In this document: piece by piece, positions 8,647-17,650 of the stretch
Layout of the letters: each line of letters starts with the position of its first letter
Position numbering within the stretch: the stretch's first letter is position 1
Source: Betaproteobacteria bacterium
GTDB lineage: Bacteria > Pseudomonadota > Gammaproteobacteria > Burkholderiales > SG8-41
DNA: 64,000 bases
Assembly: GCA_016868035.1 (NCBI GenBank)
Contig: VGID01000004.1
Coordinates: 1-64,000, forward strand
Direction of reading: 5' to 3'
The notes under the pieces: model-generated
Seen by the model: the letters and a program-made list of their open reading frames with translations, nothing else
What the model was told of the DNA's origin: nothing
The model's database searches: none
Translations under genes and position numbers: made by a program

Positions 8647-10551
8647 CTACTCCGCAAGCCTCGCGCGCACGGACCTCACGATGCCTTCCCTGTTGAGGTC
8701 CGCAGACGCGAGCTGGATCGCCGGGTCGCCCTGGTCGATGAAGGAATCGGGCAACCCCAGCTGCAGAACGGGCACCGTCTTGCCGCACCGCTCCAGCGCC
8801 TCCAGCACGGCGCTGCCGGCGCCGCCCGCCACCACGTTCTCCTCCACCGTGACGAGCAGATCGTGCCCATCGGCAAGCTCCACGACCAGGCCGTCGTCGA
8901 GCGGCTTCACGAAACGCATGTTGGCGACCGTCGCGTCGAGCTCCTCGGCGGCCTGCATGGCCGGTGCCAGCATCGCGCCGAAGGCGAGCAGCGCGACCCT
9001 CGGCCCCGTGCCACCCGGCCCCTTGCGCCGGCGCCGGACCTCGCCCTTGCCGACCGGCAGCGCGCGCATTTCCTTCTCGACCGGAACCCCGGGCCCCGTG
9101 CCGCGCGGATAGCGCACCGCGGCGGGAGTATCCATCTGGAAGCCGGTGTAGAGCATCTGGCGGCACTCGTTCTCGTCGGCGGGCGTCATCACCGTCATGT
9201 TGGGTAGGCACCGCAGGTAGGTGAGGTCGAAGCTGCCGTTGTGGGTGGCGCCGTCGGCGCCCACCAGCCCGGCGCGGTCGATTGCGAACAGGACCGGCAG
9301 GTTCTGGATCTGCACGTCGTGGATCAACTGGTCGTAGGCGCGTTGCAGGAAGGTCGAATAGATCGCGACCACGGGCTTGCGACCCCCGCAGGCGAGGCCC
9401 GCGGCGAACGTGACGGCGTGCTGCTCGGCGATCCCGACGTCGAAATAGCGCTCGGGATGGAGCTCCGCGAAGCGCACCAGTCCCGAGCCCTCGCGCATCG
9501 CGGGCGTGATGCCCACCAGGCGCGGGTCGCGCTCCGCCATGTCGCACAGCCAGTCGCCGAACACCTGGGTGTAGCTGAGCTTGCCGCTCTTCCCACCCAC
9601 GATGCCGTTTGCCGCGTCGAATTTCGAGACGCCGTGGTAGAGGACCGGATCGGCCTCCGCGAGCTTGTAGCCGGCGCCCTTGCGGGTCACGACGTGCAGG
9701 AACTGCGGGCCCGTCAGCCCCTTCATGTTGCGCAGCGTCGGGATCAGCGCGTCGAGGTCGTGCCCGTCGATGGGCCCGATGTAGTTGAACCCCATCTCCT
9801 CGAACAGCGTGCCGGGGGTCACCATACCCTTCATGTGCTCTTCCGCGCGGCGGGCGAGCTCGCCGAGCACCCGCTCGCCGGCGCGCTTCGCGGCGGAATA
9901 GAAGCGACCCGACATGAGCTTCGCCAGGTACTTGTTCAGCGCGCCCACCGGCGGCGAGATGGACATCTCGTTGTCGTTCAGGATCACCAGGAGATCCGTG
10001 TCCATCGCGCCCGCGTTGTTGAGCGCCTCGAACGCCATGCCCGCCGTCATCGCACCGTCCCCGATGACCGCGACCACGTGGCGCTTCACGCCGGCGAGCC
10101 TCGAGGCGACCGCCATGCCGAGGGCCGCGCTGATCGAGGTGCTCGAATGCGCGGTGCCGAACGTGTCGTACTCGCTCTCTTCGCGCCGCGGGAAACCGGA
10201 GAGCCCGCCCCACATGCGCATGCGCTTCATCCCTTCGCGCCGGCCGGTGAGCACCTTGTGGCCGTAGGTCTGGTGGCCGACGTCCCACACGATGCGGTCA
10301 TGCGGCGTGTCGAATACGTAGTGAAGCGCGATCGTGAGCTCCACCGTTCCCAGGTTCGAGGAAAGATGCCCGCCGGTCTGGCTCACGGACTCGAGCAGAA
10401 AAGTGCGCAGCTCGTCGGCAAGCTGCCGGAGCTGCTTCACGTCCAGCTGGCGCAGCTCGCGCGGATAGTTCACGCTGTTGAGCAGCTCGTACTTCGACGT
10501 GCCTGCCGCCTGCTCGCCTCCCAAGCCCGAATTGATCACGTTCTCCGTCAT
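8647..10551 (-). CDS. dxs: 1-deoxy-D-xylulose-5-phosphate synthase
   Basis: This 634-aa thiamine-diphosphate enzyme condenses pyruvate and glyceraldehyde 3-phosphate, the first step of the MEP isoprenoid pathway. The cofactor motif [18 protein letters not shown] is near residues 155-172; the DXS N-terminus [20 protein letters not shown] and the transketolase-like segment [18 protein letters not shown] are clear. The length is normal for the family. It lies downstream of ispA (gap about 130 bases) in the order xseB-ispA-dxs that is common in proteobacteria, so the genes are probably co-transcribed. Confidence 0.97.
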   Translation of the reverse strand: MTENVINSGLGGEQAAGTSKYELLNSVNYPRELRQLDVKQLRQLADELRTFLLESVSQTGGHLSSNLGTVELTIALHYVFDTPHDRIVWDVGHQTYGHKVLTGRREGMKRMRMWGGLSGFPRREESEYDTFGTAHSSTSISAALGMAVASRLAGVKRHVVAVIGDGAMTAGMAFEALNNAGAMDTDLLVILNDNEMSISPPVGALNKYLAKLMSGRFYSAAKRAGERVLGELARRAEEHMKGMVTPGTLFEEMGFNYIGPIDGHDLDALIPTLRNMKGLTGPQFLHVVTRKGAGYKLAEADPVLYHGVSKFDAANGIVGGKSGKLSYTQVFGDWLCDMAERDPRLVGITPAMREGSGLVRFAELHPERYFDVGIAEQHAVTFAAGLACGGRKPVVAIYSTFLQRAYDQLIHDVQIQNLPVLFAIDRAGLVGADGATHNGSFDLTYLRCLPNMTVMTPADENECRQMLYTGFQMDTPAAVRYPRGTGPGVPVEKEMRALPVGKGEVRRRRKGPGGTGPRVALLAFGAMLAPAMQAAEELDATVANMRFVKPLDDGLVVELADGHDLLVTVEENVVAGGAGSAVLEALERCGKTVPVLQLGLPDSFIDQGDPAIQLASADLNREGIVRSVRARLAE

Positions 10552-10680
10552 CTATATACCCGTTGCCCCTGCTCGAGCCGATTGCCGATTTCCCATTATC
10601 CGCGCGATGAACGGCGGGCGCTTCCGTCCGTTCGATCGCGCGGACTTGAGCCGGCGCGAAGCGTCCGGTCTTAAGTAGAG

Positions 10681-11589
10681 TTAGAACTTTCTCAGCACGA
10701 TAAAATCCGCGATCTGGCGCAGCCGCAGCGCGCGCTCTCCAAAATCCTCGATGGCGGCGAGGGCATTGTTCCTCAGCTCCCGCGACAGCTCCCGCGCCTG
10801 GGCGGCCCCCATCGCGCTGACGTAGGTCGGCTTGCTGTTCTTGGCGTCCTTGCCCGCGGTCTTGCCGAGGGTAGCGGTCGAGGACTCCGCGTCGAGCACG
10901 TCGTCCACGACCTGAAATGCAAGCCCGACGTACTTGGCGAACTGGTCGACGCGCGCGAATTCCTTCTCGTCGAGGCCGTTTCCGCAGTGCGCGCCCATGA
11001 GCGCCGCCGCCCGGATCAGCGCGCCGGTCTTGTGGATGTGCATGAATTCGAGCTCGGGCACCGTGAGGCTCTTGCCCACCGAATCGAGATCGATCGCCTG
11101 TCCGCCCGCCATCCCCCGCGATCCGCTGGCCGCCGCGAGCAGCTTCACCATCTCGAGCTGGGTCTGCATGTCCTCGGCGAGCCGGTATTCGCCGAGCAGC
11201 TGGAACGCGAGGCTCTGCAGCGCGTCGCCCACCAGCAGCGCCGTCGCCTCGTCGTACTCGACGTGGCACGTGGGCCTGCCCCGCCGCAGCACGTCATCAT
11301 CCATGCACGGCAGATCGTCGTGGACGAGCGAATACGCGTGGATCAGCTCCACCGCGGCGGCGGCGATCGCCACGCGCTCGGACTCGGCCTGCGCGAGCTC
11401 GCCGGCGGCGAACGCGAGCAGCGGCCGCACGCGCTTGCCTCCGCCGAGCACCGCGTAGCGCATGGCCTGGTGCAGGCGCTGCGGGGCGATCTCCGGCCCC
11501 GGCAGAACGCGTTGCAGTACCGACTCGATGCGCTGCAGGTTCGCGTGCGTCCAGGCCTGGAAGGAACCTATCTCAGCCACGATTCGCAT
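10681..11589 (-). CDS. ispA: Polyprenyl (farnesyl) diphosphate synthase, start codon inside an inserted element
   Basis: This enzyme extends dimethylallyl diphosphate to geranyl and farnesyl diphosphate. Both aspartate-rich motifs are present: DDLPCMDDD (first) and VVDDVLD (second), plus GGKRVRPLLAFAAGE. The family-like sequence starts at FQAWTHANLQRIESVLQ. The first residues, MRIVAEIGS, are encoded by the terminal inverted repeat of the ~270-bp element at 11564-11833, so the insertion seems to have replaced the original start. An alternative start inside the family region is not obvious. It is the middle gene of xseB-ispA-dxs. Confidence 0.95.
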   Translation of the reverse strand: MRIVAEIGSFQAWTHANLQRIESVLQRVLPGPEIAPQRLHQAMRYAVLGGGKRVRPLLAFAAGELAQAESERVAIAAAAVELIHAYSLVHDDLPCMDDDVLRRGRPTCHVEYDEATALLVGDALQSLAFQLLGEYRLAEDMQTQLEMVKLLAAASGSRGMAGGQAIDLDSVGKSLTVPELEFMHIHKTGALIRAAALMGAHCGNGLDEKEFARVDQFAKYVGLAFQVVDDVLDAESSTATLGKTAGKDAKNSKPTYVSAMGAAQARELSRELRNNALAAIEDFGERALRLRQIADFIVLRKF

Positions 11590-11833
11590 GTGCGACGGTG
11601 GCGAGTCGGGATGCAGTTCTAGGAGGACCGCGACGACGCATAGACTCTATGTTAGGAGCGGCCGGCAACGAAATGCGCACAAATCGCCCCGTCCCTACGG
11701 GTTGTGGCCAAAACGCGCGCCTGCGTTGTCGCGAGCCTTGCCAATATCGACATATTGGCGGCGCCTCGCTCCTCGCATTCATCGCGTTTTGGCCACAACG
11801 CATCATGTGAATCATGACTGAGATAGGTTCTAG
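11564..11833. mobile_element. Structured ~270-bp element, copy 1
   Basis: The element begins GAACCTATCTCAGCCACGAT and ends with the near-perfect inverse before GGTTCTAG; the ends match over about 28 bases, with the differences being G-U type on minus-strand RNA. Inside are further inverted pairs: TTGTGGCCAAAACGCG with its exact complement CGCGTTTTGGCCACAA, and CCAATAT-CGAC-ATATTGG. It shares orientation, length and conserved words (ATCGCCCCGTCCCTACGGG) with copy 2 at 44108-44378. It carries no credible ORF. It lies between xseB and ispA, giving xseB its stop and ispA its start. Confidence 0.85.
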
Positions 11834-12084
11834 TCGTTGTCGTTGTCGTTGTCGTGGTCACGCTCGAAGTCCCGCAGGATGCCCTCCTCCAGTACCTTGA
11901 CCTGCTGCTGTGCATCCTGCAGAGCCGACTGGCACAGCTTGAGCAACTCCGCGCCGCGCTTGTACGCGGCGAGCGACTGCTCGAGCGGCATCTGCCCCGC
12001 CTCCATGCTGGAGACGATTTTTTCCAGTTCCGCCAGGGCCGCTTCGAAACTTCGGGGATCGTGGGTTTTCGAAGTCTTGGACAC
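11830..12084 (-). CDS. xseB: Exodeoxyribonuclease VII small subunit
   Basis: XseB is the small helical subunit that coats the XseA catalytic subunit. The 84-aa protein shows the family core FEAALAELEKIVSSMEAGQM, PLEQSLAAYKRGAELLKLCQ and then QSALQDAQQQVKVLEEG. The end is odd: a run of alternating Asp-Asn (HDNDNDND) encoded by a GTCGTT hexamer repeat, followed by a TAG that belongs to the terminal repeat of the adjacent element. The core ends before this tail, so function is probably kept. It is the first gene of the xseB-ispA-dxs unit. Confidence 0.93.
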   Translation of the reverse strand: MSKTSKTHDPRSFEAALAELEKIVSSMEAGQMPLEQSLAAYKRGAELLKLCQSALQDAQQQVKVLEEGILRDFERDHDNDNDND

Positions 12085-12240
12085 AGGAGTGCTGCAACGC
12101 TGGTGGAAACAGTAAATCTAGCCCAATCAGAGGGTTGCGGTCAACGCGTTCTGTAAGCGCCAGCGATCTCGCGCGACCAAGGAATAAAGGAACCGGAAAC
12201 AGCGTAACGTAAAGAACAAGCGCCGGGACCGCTTCGGCTG

Positions 12241-12267
12241 CTCTCGCATCCGGGCCCGGTGCGAGAG
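12241..12267. promoter_or_regulatory. GC-rich hairpin upstream of arsS
   Basis: CTCTCGCA and TGCGAGAG flank the palindromic core CCGGGCCCGG, making a continuous inverted repeat in the divergent region between xseB and arsS, about 60 bases before the arsS start. It could be an operator or part of the leader. No ArsR gene is nearby to suggest which protein would bind. Confidence 0.35.
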
Positions 12268-12325
12268 AGCGGCCCGGCTTTCCGGTTATCATCCGCCAAT
12301 ACCCGAAAACAGAAGGAGACATTTC

Positions 12326-13288
12326 GTGCACGCCACATTGCCGCGATTGGAGACGACCGATTTTCCGGCGATCCGGCGCAAGCGGCTCGACACGCTGCAG
12401 GTCAATCTCGGATACAAGTGCAACCAGACCTGCGTGCACTGCCACGTCAACGCCGGCCCGACGCGCACCGAGATGATGGACCGCGAGACCGTCTCGGAAG
12501 TGATCTCGTTTCTCAAGGCCTCGGGCGTCGAAACGCTGGACATCACCGGCGGGGCGCCCGAGCTCAACCCGCATTTCCGCACGCTCGTGCTCGCCGCGCG
12601 CAACCTCGGCGTGCACGTGATGGACCGCTGCAATCTCACCGTGCTGCTCGAACCCGGGCACGAGGGGCTCGCCGAATTCCTGCCGGCGAACGGGGTCGAG
12701 GTCGTGGCATCGCTGCCCTGCTACCTGGAGGAGAACGTGGACCGCCAGCGCGGCAAGGGCGTGTTCGACGCGAGCATCGAGGCCCTGCGCCGGCTCAACG
12801 CGCTCGGCTACGGGCGCACGGGCTCCGGGCTCGTGCTCAACCTCGTCTACAACCCGCAGGGCCCGAGCCTGCCGCCGGCGCAGGACGCGCTCGAGGACGA
12901 CTACCACCGCCACCTCGCCGAGCGCCTCGGGGTCGTCTTCAACCGGCTCTACGTGCTCACCAACATGCCCATCCAGCGCTTCGGCAGCATGCTCATCTCG
13001 AAGGGCCAGTTCGAGAGCTACATGGAGCTGCTCAAGAGCGCGTACCAGCCCGAGAACCTGGAATCGGTGATGTGCCGCAACCTCGTCAGCGTGGACTGGC
13101 GCGGCTACGTCTACGACTGCGACTTCAACCAGATGCTCGGCCTGCCCCTTGCCTGGCGCGGCCGCCCGCGCGTGCACCTGCGCGAGCTGGTCGGAGCCGA
13201 CCTCACCGGCAATCCCATCACGGTGAAAGACCACTGCTACGGCTGCACCGCCGGCCAGGGCTCGAGCTGCGGCGGCGCGCTTTCTTGA
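12326..13288 (+). CDS. arsS: Arsenosugar biosynthesis radical SAM protein
   Basis: ArsS is a radical SAM enzyme thought to transfer the 5-deoxyadenosyl group of SAM to methylated arsenic, the committed step to arsenosugars. The 4Fe-4S cluster motif is in LGYKCNQTCVHCHVNAGP (CxxxCxxC), followed by the DITGGAPELNPHFR loop. The C-terminal part has additional cysteines (VMCRNLVSVDWRGYVYDCDF, DHCYGCTAGQGSSCGG) typical of this TIGR04167-like family. The start is a GTG at 12326, with AAGGAG nine bases before it. The next gene is arsM, 47 bases downstream on the same strand. Confidence 0.92.
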   Translation: MHATLPRLETTDFPAIRRKRLDTLQVNLGYKCNQTCVHCHVNAGPTRTEMMDRETVSEVISFLKASGVETLDITGGAPELNPHFRTLVLAARNLGVHVMDRCNLTVLLEPGHEGLAEFLPANGVEVVASLPCYLEENVDRQRGKGVFDASIEALRRLNALGYGRTGSGLVLNLVYNPQGPSLPPAQDALEDDYHRHLAERLGVVFNRLYVLTNMPIQRFGSMLISKGQFESYMELLKSAYQPENLESVMCRNLVSVDWRGYVYDCDFNQMLGLPLAWRGRPRVHLRELVGADLTGNPITVKDHCYGCTAGQGSSCGGALS

Positions 13289-13335
13289 CCAGACCAGTCA
13301 CGAGTCACCCGTCACGTTTTTGATCGGACAGAACC

Positions 13336-14310
13336 ATGGACACCTCCTACCTCTCCACCACTCGCGATATCTACCGGGATGCGGCGCTCAACCCGCAGCA
13401 GGGCCTTTGCTGCACCACGACCCCGGTGTGGCAGCTGCCGGACCTGGCCGTCCCCAAGAACATGCTCGCCATGAATTACGGCTGCGGCAGCACCGTCCAC
13501 CCGCGGGACCTCACCAACAGTCCGACCGTGCTCTACGTCGGAGTCGGCGGCGGCATGGAACTGCTGCAGTTCGCGTACTTCACCCGGCGCCCGGGCGCCG
13601 TGATCGGGCTCGACGTGGTGGACGAGATGCTCGCCGCGTGCCGCACGAACTTGCACGAGGCCGAGCTGCAGAATCCCTGGTTCCGCTCCTCGTTCGTGGA
13701 CCTGCGCAAGGGCGACGCGCTCGCGCTGCCCGTCGCGGACGAGAGCGTGGACGTCGCCGCGCAGAACTGCCTGTTCAACATTTTTCATGACCGCGACCTC
13801 AAACGCGCCCTGTCGGAGATGTACCGGGTGTTGAAGCCGCACGGAAGGCTGATTCTCTCGGACCCGGTGTGCGCCTCGCCGATGCCGGAGCATCTCCGGA
13901 ACGACGAGCGGCTGCGCGCGCTCTGCCTCACCGGAGCGATCCCGCTCGACGATTACGTGAAGCGCATGACCGATATCGGGTTCGGAACGGTAGAAGTCCG
14001 CGCGAAGAGGCCCTACCGGGTGCTTGCGCCGCATCGCTACCCGACGCAGCGGACGATTGTCGTCGAAAGCGTGGAGATCTGCGCGATCAAGGACCCCGTG
14101 CCCGCCGACGGCCCCTGCGTCTTCACCGGCAGGACCGCGATCTACCACGGCCCGGACGACTACTTCGACGACCGGAAAGGCCATTTCCTGACCCAGAACC
14201 AGCCGCTCGCCGTGTGCGACAAGACCGCCCGCGCGCTCGCCTCGCTCGGGCGCGACGACATCTACATCACTGGACCCACGTATTTCTACGACGGCGGGGG
14301 GTGCTGCTGA
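13336..14310 (+). CDS. arsM: Arsenite S-adenosylmethyltransferase, arsenosugar-cluster type
   Basis: This 324-aa class I methyltransferase has a SAM-binding motif (VLYVGVGGGMELLQFAYF) and a typical motif IV-V region (VDVAAQNCLFNIFHDRDLKR). Cysteines that could bind As(III) appear in QQGLCCTTT, NYGCGS and SDPVCAS, and the protein ends in a Cys-Cys pair (YDGGGCC) as in many ArsM proteins. It is longer than minimal ArsM, with a C-terminal domain of about 110 residues. Adjacent to arsS, it probably makes the dimethylarsenic substrate. The gap between them holds a 7-bp repeat (AGTCACG). Confidence 0.9.
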   Translation: MDTSYLSTTRDIYRDAALNPQQGLCCTTTPVWQLPDLAVPKNMLAMNYGCGSTVHPRDLTNSPTVLYVGVGGGMELLQFAYFTRRPGAVIGLDVVDEMLAACRTNLHEAELQNPWFRSSFVDLRKGDALALPVADESVDVAAQNCLFNIFHDRDLKRALSEMYRVLKPHGRLILSDPVCASPMPEHLRNDERLRALCLTGAIPLDDYVKRMTDIGFGTVEVRAKRPYRVLAPHRYPTQRTIVVESVEICAIKDPVPADGPCVFTGRTAIYHGPDDYFDDRKGHFLTQNQPLAVCDKTARALASLGRDDIYITGPTYFYDGGGCC

Positions 14311-14321
14311 TTCCCCGCGCC

Positions 14322-14376
14322 CGCCGGTCACGGCCCGCCGCTCACCGGTCATCGGCCACGGGTCACCGGCCTCACG
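14322..14376. repeat. Heptamer array between arsM and the next gene
   Basis: Units of the type ACCGGTC/ATCGGCC/ACGGGTC repeat with a 7-bp period across most of the 70-base gap. Confidence 0.65.
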
Positions 14377-14382
14377 ATTGAC

Positions 14383-16530
14383 ATGAAAAAGAACAGGCTC
14401 GTACTGCTTGCCGTGATCGTGGCGCTGGTCGCCGCCTTCTTCACGCTCGACCTCGGCCGCTACCTCACCCTCGAATTCTTCAAGTCGCAGCAGGCGGTCG
14501 TCGCCGGCTACCTCGAGGCTTACCCGTTCCGGACGGCAGCGGTCTTCTTCGTGATCTACGTCGCCGTGACCGGGCTATCGCTGCCCGGCGCGGCGCTGAT
14601 GACGCTCGTCGCGGGAGCGATCTTCGGGCTGCTCTGGGGCGCGGTCATCGTGTCCTTCGCCTCCAGCATCGGGGCGACGCTCGCGTTTCTCGCGTCGCGG
14701 TTTCTCTTTCGCGACGCAATCCAGGGCCGCTTCGGGGCGAACCTGAAGGCGGTCAACTCCGGCATCGAGCGCGACGGCGCTTTCTATCTCTTCGCGCTGC
14801 GGCTGGTGCCCGCCTTCCCGTTCTTCGTCATCAACCTGGTGATGGGGCTCACGCCGATCCGGACCTGGACCTTCTACTGGGTGAGCCAGGTGGGCATGTT
14901 TGCGGGGACCATCGTCTTCGTCAACGCCGGGGCGAGGATCGCGGAGCTCGAATCCCTTTCCGGCATCCTGTCGCCCGCGCTCCTCATCTCGTTTGCACTG
15001 CTCGGCATCTTCCCGTTGATCGCGAAGTGGGTGCTCAACGCGATCAAGGCGCGCAAGGTCTACGCGAAGTGGCCGCGCCCGAAGCGCTTCGACCGCAACC
15101 TGGTCGTGATCGGAGCCGGGGCCGCGGGGCTCGTTTCCGCCTACATCGCGGCCGCGGTCAAGGCCAGGGTGACGCTGATCGAGAAGCACCGGATGGGCGG
15201 GGATTGCCTCAACACCGGGTGCGTGCCGTCCAAGGCGCTCATCAAATCCGCGCGGCTCATCTCGCAGATCGGGCGCGCGCGCGAGTACGGCATCCGGTCG
15301 GCCACGGCCGAGTTCGATTTCGCCGACGTGATGGAGCGGGTGCAGCGCGTGATCAGGACCGTGGAACCCCACGACTCGATGGAGCGCTACACGGAGCTCG
15401 GGGTCGAATGCATCCAGGGCGAGGCGAAGATCACCTCGCCGTGGAGCGTGGAGGTAAAGACGCGCGACGGCACGCGCACGCTCACCACCCGCGCCATCGT
15501 GATCGCCGCCGGAGCAAGCCCGCTCGTTCCTCCGATCCCGGGCATCGCCGAAGTGGGCTACGTCACCTCCGACACCATGTGGGAAATGCGCGAGCTGCCG
15601 AGGCGGCTGGTGGTGCTCGGCGGAGGGCCGATCGGATCCGAGCTCACCCAGTGCTTCGCGCGCTTCGGCTCGCAGGTGACCCAGGTCGAGATGCTCCCTC
15701 GCATCCTCGCCCGGGAGGATCCGGAGGTGTCGGAAATGGTGGCGGAACGCTTCCGCAGGGAGGGTATCCGCGTGCTCACGAGCCACCGCGCGAGGGAATT
15801 CCGGGTGGAGAACGGCGAGAAAATCCTGATCTCGGAGCACGACGGGCGCGAGGTGCGCGTCGCGTTCGACCAGCTGCTGTGCGCGGCAGGGCGGGTTGCA
15901 GGCGTCCGGGGCTACGGCCTGGAGGAGCTCGGCATCCCCGTCACCCCCGCGCGCACCGTGGAAACGAACGACTACCTGCAGACGATCTACCCCAACATCT
16001 ACGCGTGTGGCGACGTCGCGGGCCCGTACCAGTTCACGCACACCGCCTCGCACCAGGCCTGGTACGCGGCGGTGAATGCCCTCTTCGGGCGATTCCGGAA
16101 GTTCAAGGCCGACTACTCGGTGATCCCGTGGGCGACGTTCACGGACCCCGAGGTCGCGCGCGTGGGCCTGAACGAGACCGAGGCGAAGGAGCGGGGCGTT
16201 CCGTACGAGGTCACCACTTACGGCATCGACGACCTCGACCGGGCGATCGCCGACGGGGAAGCGCACGGGATGGTCAAGGTGCTCACCGCGCCCGGCACGG
16301 ACAAGGTTCTCGGCGCAACCATCGTGGGCGAACACGCGGGGGATCTGATCATCGAGTACATCGGGGCCATGCGCCACGGCATCGGGCTCAACAAGATCCT
16401 GCGCACCATACACATCTACCCCACGCTCGTGGAGGCAAACAAGTACGCGGCCGGAGAATGGAAGCGCGCCCACGCGCCGAAGAAGCTGCTCGAATGGGTC
16501 GAGCGCTACCACGCGTGGATGCGCGGCTGA
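14383..16530 (+). CDS. TVP38/TMEM64 membrane domain fused to mercuric-reductase-like flavoprotein
   Basis: Residues ~1-225 are a DedA/TVP38-like membrane domain with several hydrophobic segments and the core GAALMTLVAGAIFGLLWG, AFPFFVINLVMGLTPI. From ~235 on it is a class I pyridine nucleotide-disulfide oxidoreductase: FAD motif LVVIGAGAAGLVSAYIAA, redox cysteines in GGDCLNTGCVPSK, NAD(P) motif LVVLGGGPIGSEL, FAD motif YACGDVAGPYQF and a dimer domain ending in the HIYPTLVEANK segment. MerA-type C-terminal Cys pair and HMA domain are absent. Such fusions are known; the substrate is not. Position inside the arsenosugar-type cluster suggests thiol or metalloid redox chemistry at the membrane. 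Confidence 0.9.
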   Translation: MKKNRLVLLAVIVALVAAFFTLDLGRYLTLEFFKSQQAVVAGYLEAYPFRTAAVFFVIYVAVTGLSLPGAALMTLVAGAIFGLLWGAVIVSFASSIGATLAFLASRFLFRDAIQGRFGANLKAVNSGIERDGAFYLFALRLVPAFPFFVINLVMGLTPIRTWTFYWVSQVGMFAGTIVFVNAGARIAELESLSGILSPALLISFALLGIFPLIAKWVLNAIKARKVYAKWPRPKRFDRNLVVIGAGAAGLVSAYIAAAVKARVTLIEKHRMGGDCLNTGCVPSKALIKSARLISQIGRAREYGIRSATAEFDFADVMERVQRVIRTVEPHDSMERYTELGVECIQGEAKITSPWSVEVKTRDGTRTLTTRAIVIAAGASPLVPPIPGIAEVGYVTSDTMWEMRELPRRLVVLGGGPIGSELTQCFARFGSQVTQVEMLPRILAREDPEVSEMVAERFRREGIRVLTSHRAREFRVENGEKILISEHDGREVRVAFDQLLCAAGRVAGVRGYGLEELGIPVTPARTVETNDYLQTIYPNIYACGDVAGPYQFTHTASHQAWYAAVNALFGRFRKFKADYSVIPWATFTDPEVARVGLNETEAKERGVPYEVTTYGIDDLDRAIADGEAHGMVKVLTAPGTDKVLGATIVGEHAGDLIIEYIGAMRHGIGLNKILRTIHIYPTLVEANKYAAGEWKRAHAPKKLLEWVERYHAWMRG

Positions 16531-16539
16531 TGTGGAGGC

Positions 16540-16633
16540 AAGTGACGGGTGACGAGTGATAAGTGACGGGATTCGAAAAAGCGCGAGGCCAATATTAGAG
16601 GCGCTCGTCAGCCGTCTGTCGTCAGTCGTCACC
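16540..16633. repeat. Heptamer arrays overlapping the DUF547 gene start
   Basis: GTGACGG/GTGACGA/GTGATAA units (16541-16570) include the annotated GTG start, and CGTCAGC/CGTCTGT/CGTCAGT/CGTCACC units (16606-16633) run into the signal-peptide codons. The array has apparently become part of the coding sequence, or the true start lies further in. Confidence 0.6.
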
Positions 16634-17446
16634 GCCTTGTTGCTGCTGCTGGCGGCGAGCGCCGTGGCGGCGCAGGGCTTCGACCACGAGCACAAGGCGT
16701 GGACCGCGCTGCTGCATAAGCACGTCGTTTTGGTGGACGGCGGCCGTGCCTCGCAGGTGCGCTATGCCGCGTTCGCGAAGGACCGCCCCGCGCTCAAGGC
16801 CTACCTGGAGACCCTCTCGAAGGTCGCGCAGACGGAATTCGACCGCTGGAGCAAGGCGCAGCAGATGGCCTTCCTCATCAACGCCTACAACGCGTTCACC
16901 GTCGAGAAGATCCTCACGCGCCACCCCGACATCAAGTCCATCTGGGACTTCGGCCGGGTCTTCGGCAATCCGTTCCGCGACCGGTTCTTCACCCTGCTCG
17001 GGCGCGCTTCCTACCTCGATCAGGTCGAGCACGAGATCCTGCGCAAGCCGGGGTCTTACGACGAGCCGCGCGTGCACTACGCCGTGAACTGCGCCGCGAT
17101 CGGCTGCCCGATGCTGCGCGAAGAGGCGTTCGTGGCAGAACGCCTCGACCAGCAGCTCGAAGAGCAGGCGAGGCGCTTTCTCTCCGACCGGTCGCGCAAC
17201 CGCTACAATCCGCAGACGGGCCGGCTCGAGGTCTCGAAAATCTTCGACTGGTTCAAGGAGGACTGGTTGAGCGGGTACCGGGGCTTCAAGGGCACGGCGG
17301 CGCCGGTGCGGTCGCACCGCCAGTACTTCTCCACGTACGCGAGCCTGCTTGCCGACCACCCCGACCATCAGCGCGCCATCCGCGAGGAGAAAGTCGAGAT
17401 CGACTTCATCGCCTACGATTGGGGGCTGAACGACGCCAAGAAGTAA
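16556..17446 (+). CDS. DUF547 protein, exported
   Basis: The protein (296 aa from GTG 16556) has a signal peptide core VVTALLLLLAASAVAAQG and the DUF547 (PF04784) body: QMAFLINAYNAFTVEKIL, FTLLGRASYLDQVEHEILRK, RVHYAVNCAAIGCPMLREE and a C-terminal YDWGLND. The family is papain-fold related, with Cys and His residues in the conserved segment AVNCAAIGCP, but its reaction is unknown. The first ~20 residues are encoded partly by heptamer repeats, so the start is uncertain. It follows the TVP38 fusion and precedes the arsenosugar glycosyltransferases on the same strand. Confidence 0.85.
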   Translation: MISDGIRKSARPILEALVSRLSSVVTALLLLLAASAVAAQGFDHEHKAWTALLHKHVVLVDGGRASQVRYAAFAKDRPALKAYLETLSKVAQTEFDRWSKAQQMAFLINAYNAFTVEKILTRHPDIKSIWDFGRVFGNPFRDRFFTLLGRASYLDQVEHEILRKPGSYDEPRVHYAVNCAAIGCPMLREEAFVAERLDQQLEEQARRFLSDRSRNRYNPQTGRLEVSKIFDWFKEDWLSGYRGFKGTAAPVRSHRQYFSTYASLLADHPDHQRAIREEKVEIDFIAYDWGLNDAKK

Positions 17447-17449
17447 CCG

Positions 17450-17594
17450 CCGATTAACGCCGATACACGCCGATCAGGAAATGATGAACCACGAGAGAAA
17501 GCGGTGAAATCGCATTCCCCGACGGAATATGCTCTTTACCGCATACCGTTTTTTCTGCTTCTTATCTGTGTTCATCGGCGTTCATCGGCGGTTG
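17450..17594. repeat. Inverted short-word arrays after the DUF547 gene
   Basis: CGCCGATTAACGCCGATACACGCCGAT (10-11 bp period) and, about 100 bases on, its complement TTCATCGGCGTTCATCGGCGG can pair. The DNA between holds no ORF that I support. Confidence 0.65.
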
Positions 17595-17650
17595 CAAGTA
17601 ATCTTCACGAATTCCTGGGCGTAGCCTGAGCGCCGATCGGCCCGCCGCGG

